DNA of 64,000 nt from Hydractinia symbiolongicarpus (Eukaryota; Cnidaria; Hydrozoa; Anthoathecata; Hydractiniidae). Under the pieces are notes generated by a model. That model was not told where the DNA came from. It saw only the letters and a list, made by a program, of their open reading frames with translations, and made no database searches. The position numbers and the translations under genes are program-made. The number at the start of each line of letters is the position of its first letter. Positions within the stretch are counted from its first letter, which is position 1. Positions 1 through 10,810 of the stretch are shown piece by piece. The DNA is taken from positions 2,790,001 to 2,854,000 of the forward strand of contig NC_079879.1 in assembly GCF_029227915.1 (NCBI RefSeq), given 5' to 3'.

Positions 1-171
1 CACTAAATATACAACATTATCTGGATTTTATAATTAAACATGATGTGAGCTTCGTTAACGACATTCCACAGTAAAGACGTTTTCAAAACTCGGAGATAAT
101 ATCTACTGATTGATAAACCAAAATTAAGTAATCATGCTTTCAAGATTGCTTACTGGAAACCCTTTGTCACA

Positions 172-1043
172 GTCGATCATCAAATTCTATACTGTCGATC
201 ATCAAATTCTATACTGTCGATCATCAAATTCTATACTGTCGATCATCAAATTCTATACTGTCGATCATCAATTTCTATACTGTCGATCATTAAATTCTAT
301 ACTGTCGATCATCAAATTCTATACTGTCGATCATCAAATTCTATACTGTCGATCATCAAATTCTATACTGTCGATCATCAAATTCTATACTGTCGATCAT
401 CAAATTCTATACTGTCGATCATTAAATTCTATACTGTCGATCATCAAATTCTATACTGTCGATCATCAATTTCTATACTGTCGATCATTAAATTCTATAC
501 TGTCGATCATCAAATTCTATACTGTCGATCATCAAATTCTATACTGTCGATCATCAAATTCTATACTGTCGATCATCAAATTCTATACTGTCGATCATTA
601 AATTCTATACTGTCGATCATCAAATTCTATACTGTCGATCATTAAATTCTATACTGTCGATCATCAAATTCTATACTGTCGATCATTAAATTCTATACTG
701 TCGATCATCAAATTCTATACTGTCGATCATCAAATTCTATACTGTCGATCATCAAATTCTATACTGTCGATCATCAAATTCTATACTGTCGATCATCAAA
801 TTCTATACTGTCGATCATCAAATTCTATACTGTCGATCATCAAATTCTATACTGTCGATCATCAAATTCTATACTGTCGATCATCAAATTCTATACTGTC
901 GATCATCAAATTCTATACTGTCGATCATCAAATTCTATACTGTCGATCATCAATTTCTATACTGTCGATCATCAAATTCTATACTGTCGATCATCAAATT
1001 CTATACTGTCGATCATTAAATTCTATACCGTCGATCATTAAAT
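172..1043. repeat. 22-bp minisatellite, about 39-40 units
   Basis: A near-perfect head-to-tail array of a 22-base unit (GTCGATCATCAAATTCTATACT). The variants are mainly ATCATTAAA and ATCATCAATTT within the unit. Because 22 is not a multiple of three, the array reads as open frames with a 22-residue period; these are artefacts. The last units degrade (ATACCGTCG) before unique sequence resumes. Variant units recur in a similar order along the array, which suggests growth by block duplication. Confidence 0.97.
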
Positions 1044-2992
1044 GCTTCTTTAGAAATTTCGAACAAAAAAACAATATGTACAGATTCATGATGTAATCTC
1101 CAGATCTCTATTTATATAGTTTTGAGTACCATATGGAAGGATACTTGACCCCATTTTGCATAAGTTACGTTTTTAATATCTTCTTAACTGGCTTTTTTTA
1201 ACATCTTTACAATATGCTGATGATACTACGCTTTACGCCTGTTACAAAGTGGACAAATTTTATGACTGTGCATTCATGCTGCTGCAATTAAATGGGGAGA
1301 GATGTGAAACAACTTCTGAAGTGGCCAAGAATACAAACAGCAACAGGACGAACCTGATTTTGTTTTCTTCGCCCAATCTTTGCATCACAACCAATCTTTA
1401 AACCAATCTTTTGCGACAAAGTAATGATGAAAATTTTGTAAAATACAAAAATTTTAGTGCTGTCGATAAACAAATTTTTATTGAAAACTTATTCTTAAAA
1501 ACAAATTGAAATTTGGTAACGTCCTTAAATTAGACGAGCAGATTGTTTGCGCTTTTAAAGGGCCAAAAGTTTGTATACAGATACTAGTTATTATCTTATA
1601 TGGGAAACTATAAAAAATTGTTTTTATCTTAGAACTTTTTCCGACATTTCTTTGATAATTAAAATCAATTTTAAAAGCTTTATCAGTTAAAACTGCTTTT
1701 ATCGCGTATTATTCACGTAAGCATGCCATTTTCTTTGACCAGGATGTATTATTTCCTTAAGAAAGGAGATGCAAAAATTTCGTTGAGCAGGAATTCTGTT
1801 TCCGATGCAAAGCGATTCCTACGCACTTTTGAAATATTATTAAATGCACCGGATGTATTCTGTTCAAAAGTTCTACAGCTTAAGCACTGGGAGAAGAAAG
1901 CTCTCCTGATCAAAGTAAGAAATAGGCTTCCTCAGCACATGAGTTAACCTTGTTATTTTATTATCCTTCATCCCACATTTCAGTTTCTTTTTTCTTTGGC
2001 TTTTTCTTTATTTTTTTGCGGGTGGGGGACGGTATATACGAAGTAAGCTGGTTAGCTTTGCCCAAACTGACTTATTCTGCAAATATCTTGTAAAACATGC
2101 TTAGTGATTTTTTATGGGAAGGACGGCCGATTGTCATAACTGAGACTAGTTGCCAATGAAGATTCAACATCACAAACAAAATTTACAATACTGATTGCAT
2201 CTTTTCTTTTGTCATAAAAATCACAACATCGATTGCAACAACATAGTTGAAATTTCTGTCTGGTTTTTTAGTCTTACTTTAATACATATAAATTTTCAAA
2301 ACATGCAACGTATCTCATACATGCACACGATCTTGCACGAATGTCTACAAACCTCTTCCTTCTTCTGCAAATACCTATATGTGTCTGAATTTGACACATA
2401 TCTACATCTATGTCGTGCATCACTTGGTTACATAGCTGTACGCGTCTTTCTCGCCTGTCTGGCCACACGCATGTGCGATAGTTCACCTAAGGCATACAGC
2501 TTTAAATATCCGTACCGATTTTCACTCAGGCACATTGCCTTACATATCTGCACCGTACCTGGCAGTGTATCTGTGCCGTTTCTCAGTTGGGCACCTTCAA
2601 TGTTCTTTACTTTTACATTATGGCAGTGTAAAAATAATATTTTGTGTTTGCATTATCGCAAAGCTATATAGCTATAACTTGGAGAAAATCAATTAAAATT
2701 TAAAAATTTTGCGCAGTAAAATGGAAAATGTGAGGAATCGCCAAAAAATGCTTACAAATGTATGCTTATGTGAAAAACATTTCACTCGTTTGAGGACTAT
2801 AGTATTAAGATTGCTGTACGAAAATTAGCTTATCTTATCATTATACTAAACAATACATATTGACGCAATTTCAGAATATTTGGTTAGATATTAATCACAG
2901 AAACTCTAATATAATTCCTCAAAGAACAAAAACATTTTGATTTTTATTGCAGTCTCGCGAAGGTAGATTCGTATCCGGAGAGAATCTTTCAA
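1044..2992. other. Gene-poor stretch, nothing recognised
   Basis: AT-rich DNA with no exon I can support. Two open frames here (1723-1947 and 2195-2671, both +) have no recognisable domain, no family match and no convincing splice context. I treat them as chance frames. Confidence 0.5.
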
Positions 2993-3582
2993 TCTCTATA
3001 ATAATACGCTAATTCCGTGTGTCTGTCTGTGTGTCTGTGACAGGCAAAGTGGATGTGTTCATTTTCCTTTGATGTTGCCGAAAAATGCATGTCTAATATG
3101 CTAAATTTTGTGACTTTACGGCGCGACGTCAATAACACTACTTTAACGTCAATATCCTATATTAAATTAATGAAGCCATTACAGTGCACCTAATACTTTA
3201 AGGGAAAATAACTTGGAAACGAGGTGGTGATGTCAATGACTTTTCACTGCGTGGGTAACTAGGGACCACCTAGGGCAAATTTGGGTTATTTTCCCAAACC
3301 TGGGTCCTCGAAGTCGTTTCGGAATAGACGGGTTGATGACGTCATTAAAAAATCTTTAAACCCTAATATCTCTGCAACCGTTTGTCAAAAGTACATGATC
3401 CTATACATTTTCTTGCTCAGCGTTTCAAGATCTATACGATGAAGGCAACAGGCATACACATTTCTGAAAAAAAATATTTTGTGTTCTGACATGTCTCTGC
3501 TGACGTCATCAAAATTTAAATGACGGTTGTTTTTCTCTGTTATCCTGCCTAAGTGGATTTTTCCACGGGCCTTATCGACTAG
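2993..3582 (+). mobile_element. Non-autonomous Helitron-like unit 1 (tandem)
   Basis: The unit begins TCTCTATAATAATACGC directly after an A. It ends with the hairpin TGGATTTTTCCA, a short spacer and CTAG at 3579-3582. A 5' TC, a 3' hairpin and a terminal CTAG (CTRR class), with insertion between A and T, are the hallmarks of Helitron ends. No Rep/helicase is encoded. The next unit begins at the following base. The interior (about 3170-3480) is shared with the units at 3583-4325, 48.7-49.0 kb and 51.5-52.6 kb. Confidence 0.75.
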
Positions 3583-4325
3583 TCTATATAATAATACGCC
3601 AGTTCTGTCTGTCTGTCACTTTTGCAAAGTGGATTATATTCTTTACAATTTTCTTTAACAAATTCTATAAAACACAGCCTATAAAATTGTTCTGTAATGT
3701 ACCAAACTTAAACGTTTAAATAGTATTGACGTCAAAGGAAAGTTAATTAAGATTAGTGAAGCCATTACAGTGCACTTAAAACTTTGAGGCCAAATAACTT
3801 GGAAACGAGGTGGTGACGTCAATGATTTTTCAATGCGTTGGTAACTAGGGACCACCTGGGACCAATTTGGGTAAGTCTCCCAAACCTAGGTCCTGAAATC
3901 CGCTCCGTAATGGAAGGGTTGATGACGTCATCCAAAAACCTTCAAACCCCAATATCTCTGCAACCGTTTGTCAAAAGTACATGATCCTATACATTTTCTT
4001 GATCAGCGTTTCAAGATCTATAAGAGGAAGGCAACAGGTATATAATTTTCTAAAAATAATGTTTTGTGTTTTCACGGGCCTTTGCTGACGTCAGCATAAT
4101 TTTTAAACCCTTATATGTCCTTAGTCGTTTGTAGTAAAGATATGATCCTATACATTATTTTGATCAGCGTTTCAACCTCTACACGTTACAGGCAACGAAT
4201 AAACTAAATTTTTTTTTGGATTTGCAATGGATTTGCAATGCTGACATCAGTAAAACGTCTTAAACAACCAACTTTTTCAATGTCCTATTGCCTAAGTGGA
4301 TTTTTCCGCGTGCTTTATCGACTAG
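3583..4325 (+). mobile_element. Non-autonomous Helitron-like unit 2 (tandem)
   Basis: It starts with TCTATATAATAATACGCC immediately after the CTAG of unit 1. It ends with hairpin TGGATTTTTCCGCG and CTAG at 4322-4325, followed by T. It shares most of its interior with unit 1, including the segment containing AACTTGGAAACGAGGTGG, but is about 150 bases longer. The direct 3'-to-5' junction makes this a head-to-tail Helitron array. Confidence 0.75.
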
Positions 4326-4700
4326 TAAGGTAATATTTACTCAGAGAAGGGTACAGGTTTTGCAAAATTTATTGGTTGAAAATTCTTTTAATAACTGTAC
4401 AAAACGCAAAACAGTGTCATTGTTTTTTTTATTGATTTTTAAACACAGAAGTTCCAAAAACAATTTTGTAGAAAGTAAGTCAAAATTAAATACTTCATAA
4501 CAAACCTTATCAGATATAAACAATTATGATAAACGGTGGAGAATTTAAAGCCTTATTAAATAGAAAATTACATCAATAAAATACAAAAACCATGATATTT
4601 AGTTTTACTTTGAATGCGCTGATTCAAATCAGCTGTATTCAACACCACAGGTTTCTTGAAAAGGTCATATAACGATGCATGCATAGGGTCACAAGTTTCC
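4326..4700. other. Intergenic, nothing recognised
   Basis: Spacer between the Helitron array and the promoter of gene A. The short open frames here are shadows with no support. Confidence 0.4.
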
Positions 4701-4710
4701 GATAAAGCTA

Positions 4711-4738
4711 AGCGTAGGCGAATCTGAAGTTGTATAAA
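4711..4738 (+). promoter_or_regulatory. Promoter of gene A: shared motif plus TATA box
   Basis: The motif AGCGTAGGCGAAT (4711-4723) is followed by TATAAA (4733-4738), about 75 bases before the ATG at the end of exon 1. The same motif upstream of a TATA box is found at genes B, C and D, although the surrounding sequence is otherwise divergent between A, B and C/D. A role as a common activator site is inferred. Confidence 0.6.
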
Positions 4739-4811
4739 AGACATAACCTTCGCTTTCTAAATTTTATTTCTACAAAAACTTCAAATCAGTTAGCAACGAA
4801 GCTCTTTAATA

Positions 4812-6461
4812 ATGGTATGTTATTATACATATTTTTTTTAATTGACGACTTAGAGGAACTTTTTAAATTCGAGATGAAATAAGGGGGCTACGAAACGGCT
4901 AAGATGGGTTACTCCTGATTATTATTAATCTCTGTTCTGACAAATTTTAAATTATTTCGTGCAATTAACGAACTGCTTAAAGGCGAGAGATCACTTCAAA
5001 CACTTATCTCGTCAGCTCAAGGGGCATTACACAATAGTAGGTTTGGATCTGTTGCGTAGGGTATACTTAATGTCTCAGAATGAAAAGTCTAACAAAAACA
5101 ACGAAAAGGTTTTCTTTCTACTATATCCAATCACACATTCGTAAACAATGTAAAATCTGACAGCTATAAAATGTTTATTTATTTCCGTAATTTTTGATAA
5201 AATTTTCAGACGGTTTATATATTTATCTTATAACGCAGCTTACTGCACTGTTACTACACAACTCAAACGACTTAACTTAAGAAAAAAAGAGAATAAATGA
5301 AGTGGTAAACGACTGAACGAAGTGAATTAGCTAGTTCATAAGGATTGTGACGTCATGGACAGAACGCAGTGAGGTTGATGCAAACAACCTCTGTACTATA
5401 GAATTTGAAAATAATTAAGAGTTGTACTTCTGTTTCGGTATGAAATAAAAATACAGCATATATATTTCATGTAGATTAATCAATCAAAGTTCAAAAAAAG
5501 TATTTGTTTTAGAGAACGCAATTATCGATTTTATTTGTTGGAATATCATTATTAGCCGGCGTAAGAACGATAACAACAACAACAACAACAACATCAACAC
5601 CAAGAATTATAAAAACAACAAAATCACCCACGACAGAAGTGAAAATCTCCACCTTGAATAACCTTGTTATCCAAGTGAAAGAGGCCAAGAATATTATAAA
5701 ACAATGGAACGCGGCGAAAAGAATTTTATTTCAACGTCCAAAAGTAACCTTTAGTACGACAACACAGTATAAGGTATGCGGAAGACAGTTCACAAAAGAG
5801 GAAGAAACCAAAAGGAATGAACTGAAGGTCTTAATAGATAGAAGTAACAAAGCTACATTTATCAAAAACAAGCAACAATGCCCAGGTAGGCGAGTGATTG
5901 TCCTTTTTTCTACTGCCTTTGTCTTCCATGATCACACGATTTTATCTCATTTGTATGATCTGTAGTTGCAACATTCAGAAAGAAACGCGACTTGCAAGAT
6001 GTACAAAATCAATTTTCCAGTATTCCTGGAACACAGGTTATAGAGCTGTTCTGTAACGAAAGAAGAGCAGTACAAAATAATACACTGAGTATGTGCAATG
6101 AGTGTGCTTACAGAATTATATTTCCACCGTCGTAAGTGTTACTCTCTCTTTTGTAGTATTTTAAAGATAAAACTGTTCCTTACCTTTGATTGGCGCATGA
6201 TATGTCAATTGAGATACTTTTTGTAATCGTAGATACTTTCCTCGCTATCACTTTCATTACACATGTGACGAAAATGGCGACCATTCCTGTTTCTACGGAG
6301 AAGGGACGTGCGTCAAAAATGTCGAAACAAAGACGTTGAAGCATGATTTAAATGAAGTCGGTTTTGAAAATTTATATCAATGGGCGGACCGTGCTGTTGC
6401 TTTTACTGGATCGTGCTCCTGTCAAATAATCCAAAACAGTCTCTTTGATCCATTTGTGTAA
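4812..6461 (+). CDS. Gene A: secreted cystine-knot-like precursor (IL-17-like?)
   Basis: Coding exons are 4812-4814, 5513-5885, 5966-6131 and 6233-6461, giving about 256 residues with consistent phases. The ATG is the last codon of exon 1 (donor GTATGT) and joins AGAACGCAATTA in exon 2. The protein starts MRTQLSILFVGISLLAGVRT, a clear signal peptide, followed by a Thr-rich stretch from an AAC microsatellite and a helical pro-region with two cysteines. Exon 3 opens with RKKR (about residues 130-133), a furin-type site. The remaining 123 residues hold eight cysteines (LFC, MCNEC, YTC, HSC, GTC, SCSC). In exon 4, YFPRY is followed by TCDENGDHSC, and the domain ends GSCSCQII. Spacing around FP-x-Y...C and the terminal CxC recall IL-17; Spätzle or neurotrophin-type knots are alternatives. 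Gene structure is well supported, family assignment is tentative. Confidence 0.8.
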
Positions 6462-6696
6462 TTTTTTAGTTAAGTCTGGTTTTTAAAAGCAAGATGCATT
6501 GAAACAAAAGTAGTATTAGTAAATCTTATATAAGGTGTAAACTTTTAGGATACTTTTAGGAAGTCGATATCCTGCGGTGGGTTGAAAATCGCACATGCGG
6601 AATAAGGATGCCAAAGTTCGTGTTTTAGATGTTGAACTTCGAATAAAGAGAACTACTTGATTATTTCGGACGTTTAACTTGGTGAATATGTTAAAA

Positions 6697-6829
6697 CTAG
6701 TCGCTGGCCCGTGGATAAATCCACAGGTTCACCTGTTCCTTACTTACCGCATTTCGTGTGTCTTACTACTGAGGTTACCATTGTGCGTGACAGACAGACA
6801 GACGTATACGGGTATTATTATAATATAGA
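6697..6829 (-). mobile_element. Short complete Helitron-like unit (133 bp)
   Basis: Read on the minus strand it starts TCTATATTATAATAATACCCG after an A. It ends with the hairpin CCTGTGGATTTATCCACGGG, spacer CCAGCGA and CTAG, followed by T. Both ends and the A/T target fit a minimal non-autonomous Helitron. The TCTGTCTGTCTG stretch is typical of this family in the window. Confidence 0.75.
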
Positions 6830-7929
6830 TAAGGAGCACTTGCGCAATCTATTCAAGACCTGCTTTCGCGCTATCAGGAATTTCCAAAAATCATTGGTCG
6901 GATGCCGCATTTTTTATGCGCAACGATTTTTCTTGTGTTACTCCATATCGTTTGTAATTTTGTTATTTTGATGAAGAAAGTATTTCACTGCATATCAAAT
7001 TGCATCATTTGCATGCTTTAAGTTTTAGAATTTAATAATAGGTAACAACAGAAACGTGTCAACAGTTTCGTCGTAGCTATGTTTACAACTGTGCAACCTT
7101 AAGAAACAAACAAATAATAAAAAAACAACACAGGACCGATAAAATTTTTTGAAAGTAGAAGGTCCAATATATTAAAGAAGGTCCCCCCACCATAGTTGGT
7201 GTTGCCCTAGATTATATTTTAGAAAAATAGAAGGCTTTAATGTACTAGAATTGAGAAAATAGTCTTTCCGAGCTATCTGTAAGATGCAGCAACCTTTCAT
7301 CTCCTAAACAACAAAAAAATTGTTATAATTTATTAAGTCCAAAATATTGTTGGAATGAAATTAAGTTGACAGATGGGTTTACGATAAAACCACAAACGTC
7401 GTATGAGCACACGTGATTCACATACCTCGTAGATGGAACTCTTACTAGTAAATCCCTATCATCAGAGAATTGATCAGTATGTGTTATCTTCTAGTCCTAA
7501 ACTTTGTTAAAATTGACAAATATTACAGTTACATCATTTGTATTCAAATAGGAATGATAATGTATTCACAATAAATCATCATTTCCCCAGAAACGATAAT
7601 TACAATAACGGATGCCGCCATTTTCAAACAAAAGTCAACTTGGTTTGTACATATTTTGTTGATTAAAAGTCAACTTGGTTCGTACATATTTTGTTGATTT
7701 GTGGCGTCATATGGTGTAGATAGCTCAACATGATCAGCAAGACAAAGATTTACTCACTTATTTGTCCTCTCAGAGTAAACTTATCACGAGGTTCGAACGA
7801 TAAAGAAGACAAGCTAAATTCCAGTACAACAACAGCATTGTAGGAAAAAATTATTTCCAAGAATTTAACAACATGCAAGATGCAAAGCTGTTCACTTTTG
7901 GGAATGTTACAAATTTTTAAAAGTTGTTA
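6830..7929. other. Gene-poor stretch with a 40-bp tandem duplication
   Basis: No gene is seen. At about 7630-7700 a block containing AAAGTCAACTTGGTT and TACATATTTTGTTGATT is present twice in tandem. The remainder is AT-rich without recognisable features. Confidence 0.5.
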
Positions 7930-9010
7930 TGGAACTGGAATTTTAAAAAACACTGGACCTTTTTATTAATGGGCACACTGGAATATGCATCTTTTATATC
8001 AATTGATGCCATATAACAGTTTTTAGTTACAAGTTGAAGCACATCTTTAATAGTATGTATTTTAAAATGCATAAATTCAATACCTTGTTTCATTTTTTTA
8101 AGATTGAGGATTAATCTAATTGTTCCATCAGCCTTATGGCTTACAAATATTGGTGCGACGAGTGTTTTTGTGTGAGCATCTCTATACGATACCTTCTCTC
8201 AAAAGCTTTTCAATATTAAGTTTAACTTTAACTTCATCTTTAGGTAATATTATTTGCAAAATGCATAATCGGTGGTTCACTAATAAATGTTATAGTGTCA
8301 CCTTCGTCACATTTCCACTGAGGGGATCTAGTGGAGATCTGTTCACCTTGAAATCATCGTACTTAATGATCACAATATTTTAAGAAATCTTTACATTCCT
8401 GATTTATTTCTTGTATTGGTGCTTGTTGCTGCTGCTGTTGAGAGAAAACATCTCCTTCCAGCCTTTTCTTTCCGGCCTTTTCCTAAGAAAGAACCACTAT
8501 TTCAGTTATATCCGTTTTACAAGCCGGTATTTGCATAGTACAGCCTGTTGTTTTTGTAACGATTCGTATATGTTGGTCCTCTTTAATGTGCTAAGGAAAG
8601 TTGGCACCGAACAGGATTTTGTAACCTCGGTAGACACCGTAATCAAGTCCTTATACTCATCTTTCAATTCAGATCTTACAAAAAGTTTTCGCTTTTGGCA
8701 CAATTATGTATTCGCATGGCCTAGAAAAAGGCAATAAGGTGATTATTTTTTTATCAGACTTTTTCTAATTATATTTACAGAACTAAGAATCTCATTAGCT
8801 ATGGAAAGTGATGCACAGACAGCACTGTGAGGCTTCTCTGATTTTAAGCCATTTTGAAATGTAAACATTTTTGCATACTGGGCAACATTTGCTAGAGTTC
8901 TATGTTCTATCTACGACCAGTTCATAGTTTTAAGGACTGGGGTGTTTTTCAGCAAGTTTTTTCATTTCCTCCTTGACTTTTTTGTCTGCCCAATTTTGAA
9001 CAATAATCTG
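7930..9010 (-). pseudogene. DIRS-type retrotransposon remnant (reverse transcriptase)
   Basis: Translation of the minus strand over about 7950-8290 gives a reverse-transcriptase core in pieces. LPKDEVKVKLNIEKLLREGI is followed, after a frameshift and a stop, by VAPIFVSHKADGTIRLILNL, then KMKQGIEFMHFKIHT and CYMASIDIKDAYSSVPI. The sets PIFV-x-x-K-x-DG-x-x-R-x-ILNLK and MASIDIKDAY-x-SVPI are typical of DIRS/gypsy-like RTs, best DIRS. Sequence up to about 9000 reads as further broken minus-strand coding, probably the upstream gag-like part. Several frame breaks and the missing downstream RT and recombinase show it is dead. Confidence 0.7.
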
Positions 9011-9820
9011 CCGAGTATATCAAATACAATAATTCGTGCTCTGTTTATATGATAAACTTGTTATTGCACTTGCTTTTGACAAATATCGTTATATTTTTTT
9101 CGCTTCTTCGTTCGTAAGAAAGCGTAAAAAACTCAACAAATGTTTCTAAAAATTTTTTTTGACATTATGCTTATGCTTAGGTGATAAAACTCACCATTGT
9201 AGAGAGTCTTATTGTGGATGACGTCAAGTCTATAAGAGATGATGTCACAGATGCCTAAAACAGACTATTTTCCCAATTTTGCAATAAATTTGATTTGCTT
9301 AAACAATACTGACTATATAGCCGTAAATGTTAGTAGAATTATTGTCGTAATTAGGGTCGTTCTAGAGGCTAAATGCAATAAAAGCCTATTTGCACTTTTA
9401 AAAAGTTATTAGCAATCACATATGAGCAGATGTGAAGGAAATGATCTAAATATTGCTACCTTTGGAGAAAATTGTAGGGAATTTAAGTTAAGTCACGTTG
9501 CACCAATAAATCACAGCATTTTCCATCTATGTGATAATTCATGCTCTCTGTCTTTGATTCAACTCGAAAACCAGGGACTTTGCAATTAAATACGCTTTTT
9601 TAAATAATTAATAATCCCAGTCCGTGTAAATCTAATTACTTCATGTTCACAGGCAGACAATGATGCACGATATAGTGATGCGGAAAATATGTACGACGAG
9701 AGATCTTCCATGAAATCTCCCACGGAATAACGACTAGAGTCGCTTATATCCAACAGCTCCTAATTTTTATCATGTCCAGAAAATAAAAGTCAAGGTCAAC
9801 GTTTCTGTGGTTTTGATAAT
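9011..9820. other. Gene-poor stretch
   Basis: No exon, RNA gene or repeat boundary could be supported here. Confidence 0.4.
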
Positions 9821-9822
9821 AA

Positions 9823-10810
9823 ACAAGAAGCCCTGGGGGCTCTAAGAATTTCCGCGCGCTACCAAAATATTTGATGAAAACCTGCTAATTCGTTGTGTTA
9901 TTGTGCCAAACATTCAAAATTTTGATGTGACCATCATTTTCAGCATACTTTTTTTATTAACTGTGTCAATTTTGTCGAAAATAAAGCAGTTTTAATTTTT
10001 GGATAAATTTTGGCCTAAAATGACATTTAGGTGACAAAAAATCAAACTTTTGTACTATCATCATTTTTAGCATACTTTATTTGTTAACTGTGCCAGATTT
10101 AGACGAAAATGAAATGGTTTTAATTTTTGGACCAATTTTGGCCTAAAATGGCATTTAGGTGACAAAAATCAAAATTTTGATGTCACCATTATGTTCAGCA
10201 TACTTTTTTTGTTAACTTTGCCAATTTTTGTTGAAAATAAAGTAGTTTTAATTTTTGGGCCAATTTTGGCCTAAAATGACATTTAAGGTGGCAAAAAACC
10301 AAAATTTTGATGTCACCATCATACTCACCATACTTTTTTGTTAATTTGTGCCAAAATTTGTCAAAAATAAAGTAGTTTTAATTTTTGGACCAATTTTGGT
10401 CTAAAATGACATTTAGGTAACAAGAAATCAAAATTTTGATGTCACCATCATGTTCAGCATACTTTATTTGTTTACTGTGCCAAATTTTGGTAAAAATAAA
10501 GTAGTTTTACTTTTTGGACCAATTTTGGCCTAAAATGACATTTAGGTGACAAAAATCAAAATTATTATGTCACCATTATGTTCAGCATACTTTTTTTGTT
10601 AACTGTGCCAAATTTTGTCGAAAACAAATACCAATTTTGGCCTGAAACGTCAATACGAGACTTCCCAGTAGTTAAGGAGCTTCGGTACGAAGCTTACATC
10701 TATGACGGAGGAATGTGAAATCCCAGGGTCGATTTTTCCTCAAAAAATGCTCCGAAAAAAAAACGACGGTTTTAAAGAATTTTCTTACGCCTTCGGGCGC
10801 GGAAATTCAA
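9823..10810 (+). repeat. Repeat element with six internal ~125-bp tandem units
   Basis: The left arm begins near AAGCCCTGGGGGCTCT, followed by GAATTTCCGCGCGC. Then come about six tandem units of 122-128 bases (9918-10640), each containing TCACCAT, AGCATACTTT, TTAACTGTGCCA and TTTTGGCCTAAAATGACATT. The right arm ends with CGCGGAAATTC, an inverted match to the left arm. The same element lies inverted at 33765-34690. No coding capacity is seen; it is probably a non-autonomous transposon. Confidence 0.7.

Noticed and set aside
134-601. 155-codon open frame
   Set aside because: Artefact of the 22-base minisatellite.
172-1043. Possible CRISPR-like array
   Set aside because: Contiguous units with no unique spacers, in an animal genome: a minisatellite.
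2195-2671. 158-codon open frame on +
   Set aside because: Low-complexity, Cys/Tyr/His-rich composition, no domain, overlapped by an antisense frame, no splice context.
8411-8737. 108-codon frame on +
   Set aside because: Antisense to the decayed DIRS coding region; no domain.
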